64,000 nucleotides of DNA, taken from contig JANQLU010000042.1 of assembly GCA_028280445.1 (NCBI GenBank), positions 62,001 to 126,000 of the forward strand, given 5' to 3'. Shown one piece after another: positions 62,950 through 64,000 of the stretch. Every line of letters begins with the position of its first letter. Position 1 is the first letter of the stretch. The translations under genes were made by a program, and so were the position numbers. This DNA is from Pirellulaceae bacterium. GTDB lineage: Bacteria > Planctomycetota > Planctomycetia > Pirellulales > Pirellulaceae. Below the pieces are notes generated by a model that was given only the letters and a program-made list of their open reading frames with translations, did no database searches and was not told the DNA's origin.

Positions 62950-64000
62950 ATGGATCAGCAGCGCGCACGAATTCAAGCCGATTTGTCTGGCGTCCTCCGC
63001 GGCGACGTGCGCTGTGATGATATCTATTTGCAGATGTATGCCAGTGACGCCAGCATTTACCAAATCCAACCCTTGGCCATTGTTCGCCCGATCAATACGG
63101 CAGACGTCGTCAAAACCATCCACTACGCCAACCAGCATCAATATACTGTCCATCCGCGCGGTGCTGGTTCCAGTGTCATTGGTGCGTCACTGGGCAAAGG
63201 AATCATCCTGGATTTTTCGGTCCACATGCGGCGGGCCATCGTTCTGGATAGTGATCGCGTCAAAGTTCAACCTGGTGTCGTTCTGGCAAACCTGAACGAT
63301 CAATTGGCGCAAAAAAATAAAGTCTTTGGTCCCGACCCGGCAACCCGCAGTGTGACCACACTGGGTGGAGTACTTTCAACCAACGCAACCGGCAGCCACT
63401 GGGTGCGCTACGGCTCGCCGCGAGATAAAGTTCTGGCATTACAGATCGTGACTGCCGAAGGAAAAATCCTTAACGTACCATCGGCCAAAAACGAAGCCTT
63501 TGGCAGCTATATCAATCCCGATAGTCGAACGCTGGAACAAAATTTGGCCAAACTGCTGGACCGCAATGCGGATACCGTCGAGCAATATCGTTCGCCAACG
63601 TTGCTCGACCAGGCTGGCTATCATTTGGCCGATATTCAAATCAACGACCGTGTCGATTTGACGCGACTGATGGTTGGCAGCGAAGGCACTTTGGGAATCA
63701 TTACCGAAGCGACATTGGCTGTTGATGAAAGACCGAAACAACGAGGTGTTGCACTCTACTTTTTTGATCGTCTCGAAAAAGCTGCCGAGGCAATTGATGA
63801 AATTGCACAAAGCCGTCCGTCGGCATGCGACCTGCTGGACCGCCGCCTGTTGTCGATTGCGGTTGAAATTGATCCGGCCTATCGTGAAATCATTCCGACG
63901 GATACCGAAGCGATGCTGTTGGTCGAACACGATGCGGCAACACTGGACGAATTGGTCGAAACCATGGATGTTCCGATCAAACGAATTGTTCGTCGCGATA
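62950..64000 (+). CDS. FAD-linked oxidase (glycolate oxidase/D-lactate dehydrogenase type), N-terminal part
   Basis: The open frame runs to the window edge (350 codons seen). FAD_binding_4 signatures are YASDASIYQIQPLAIVRP, HPRGAGSSVIGASLG, FGPDPATRSVTTLGGVLST and VGSEGTLGIITEATLAV. Planctomycete relatives continue into an Fe-S cluster domain, which would lie beyond the window. The ATG at 62950 matches the usual N-terminus (MDQQRARIQADLSGVLRGD). An in-frame ATG at 62854 would add 32 residues. Confidence 0.9.
   Translation, partial: MDQQRARIQADLSGVLRGDVRCDDIYLQMYASDASIYQIQPLAIVRPINTADVVKTIHYANQHQYTVHPRGAGSSVIGASLGKGIILDFSVHMRRAIVLDSDRVKVQPGVVLANLNDQLAQKNKVFGPDPATRSVTTLGGVLSTNATGSHWVRYGSPRDKVLALQIVTAEGKILNVPSAKNEAFGSYINPDSRTLEQNLAKLLDRNADTVEQYRSPTLLDQAGYHLADIQINDRVDLTRLMVGSEGTLGIITEATLAVDERPKQRGVALYFFDRLEKAAEAIDEIAQSRPSACDLLDRRLLSIAVEIDPAYREIIPTDTEAMLLVEHDAATLDELVETMDVPIKRIVRRD

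Noticed and set aside
1..64000. tRNA, rRNA or transposase genes
   Set aside because: No cloverleaf-like segment, rRNA core or DDE-type protein was seen on either strand. A tRNAscan search would settle the first point.

Overview
The window looks like a chromosomal segment of a planctomycete, most likely Pirellulales/Pirellulaceae. The evidence is a LEPR-XLL-type N-terminal motif on a DUF4347 surface protein, a YTV-repeat cell-wall-type protein, a Tat-exported sugar-isomerase-like protein, PQQ-propeller and HEAT/CBM-like secreted proteins, Gram-negative envelope genes (BamA-like, KdsA, TolC), and rsmH standing apart from any fts/mur cluster. No rRNA, tRNA, CRISPR array, prophage or transposase was recognised. 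The species cannot be named from the sequence alone.

Layout. 1-10 kb: the 5' part of a large DUF4347 surface protein (minus strand, running off the left edge) faces a four-gene export-type cluster of TolC, HlyD, GAF-TM-HlyD fusion and PqqD/M50-peptidase/HlyD fusion. 10-13.5 kb: a secreted alpha/beta hydrolase and a divergent unit of a small membrane protein plus a MarR-GNAT fusion, with a 25-bp palindromic operator between them. 13.5-17 kb: an HI0933-type flavoprotein, a ribbon-helix-helix protein and a Tat-exported TIM-barrel protein. 17.6-21.4 kb: HEAT/CBM protein, PQQ propeller and aroA. 22-29 kb: S15-type peptidase, HExxH protein, secreted coiled-coil protein and rlmKL. 29-34.8 kb: YTV protein, thiL-tsaE, and a trypsin-like protease with a separately encoded prodomain-like small protein. 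34.9-44 kb: an NfeD/YqiJ-like, flotillin and 1810-residue AAA+ ATPase operon, then a molybdenum-carrier-like protein. 44-51.9 kb: rsmH-LysM, a BamA that appears split into a POTRA lipoprotein and a barrel lipoprotein, and an aldehyde dehydrogenase. 52-64 kb: a protein with an AbiGi-like C-terminus, an octahaem cytochrome-HEAT-TPR protein, a nitrilase, then lipid kinase-kdsA-glycosylase-like, a CAT-like acyltransferase, sixA, and the start of an FAD-linked oxidase running off the right edge.

Intergenic space is filled by at least five families of palindromic repeats, often nested inside one another. Family A is built on GCGGCAAGGCGCTAGCCGCC, B on GGGAGGGCGAGGCTCCTGCC, C on AGCACGAAGCGCTAGCGAGT, D on GTAGGGCCGGTTCCCACCGG and E on CTGCGACTCTGCGTGAG. 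Some gene stop codons lie inside these repeats, and one MITE-like element has visibly inserted into a family C palindrome at a CTAG target.

The most interesting candidates are (1) the TolC/HlyD/GAF-HlyD/PqqD-M50-HlyD cluster, which lacks an ABC or RND engine in the window and sits opposite a large surface protein; (2) the two-gene split BamA with both halves predicted lipoproteins; and (3) the flotillin/NfeD/giant AAA+ operon. Functions are inferred from motifs read by eye. No database search was run.
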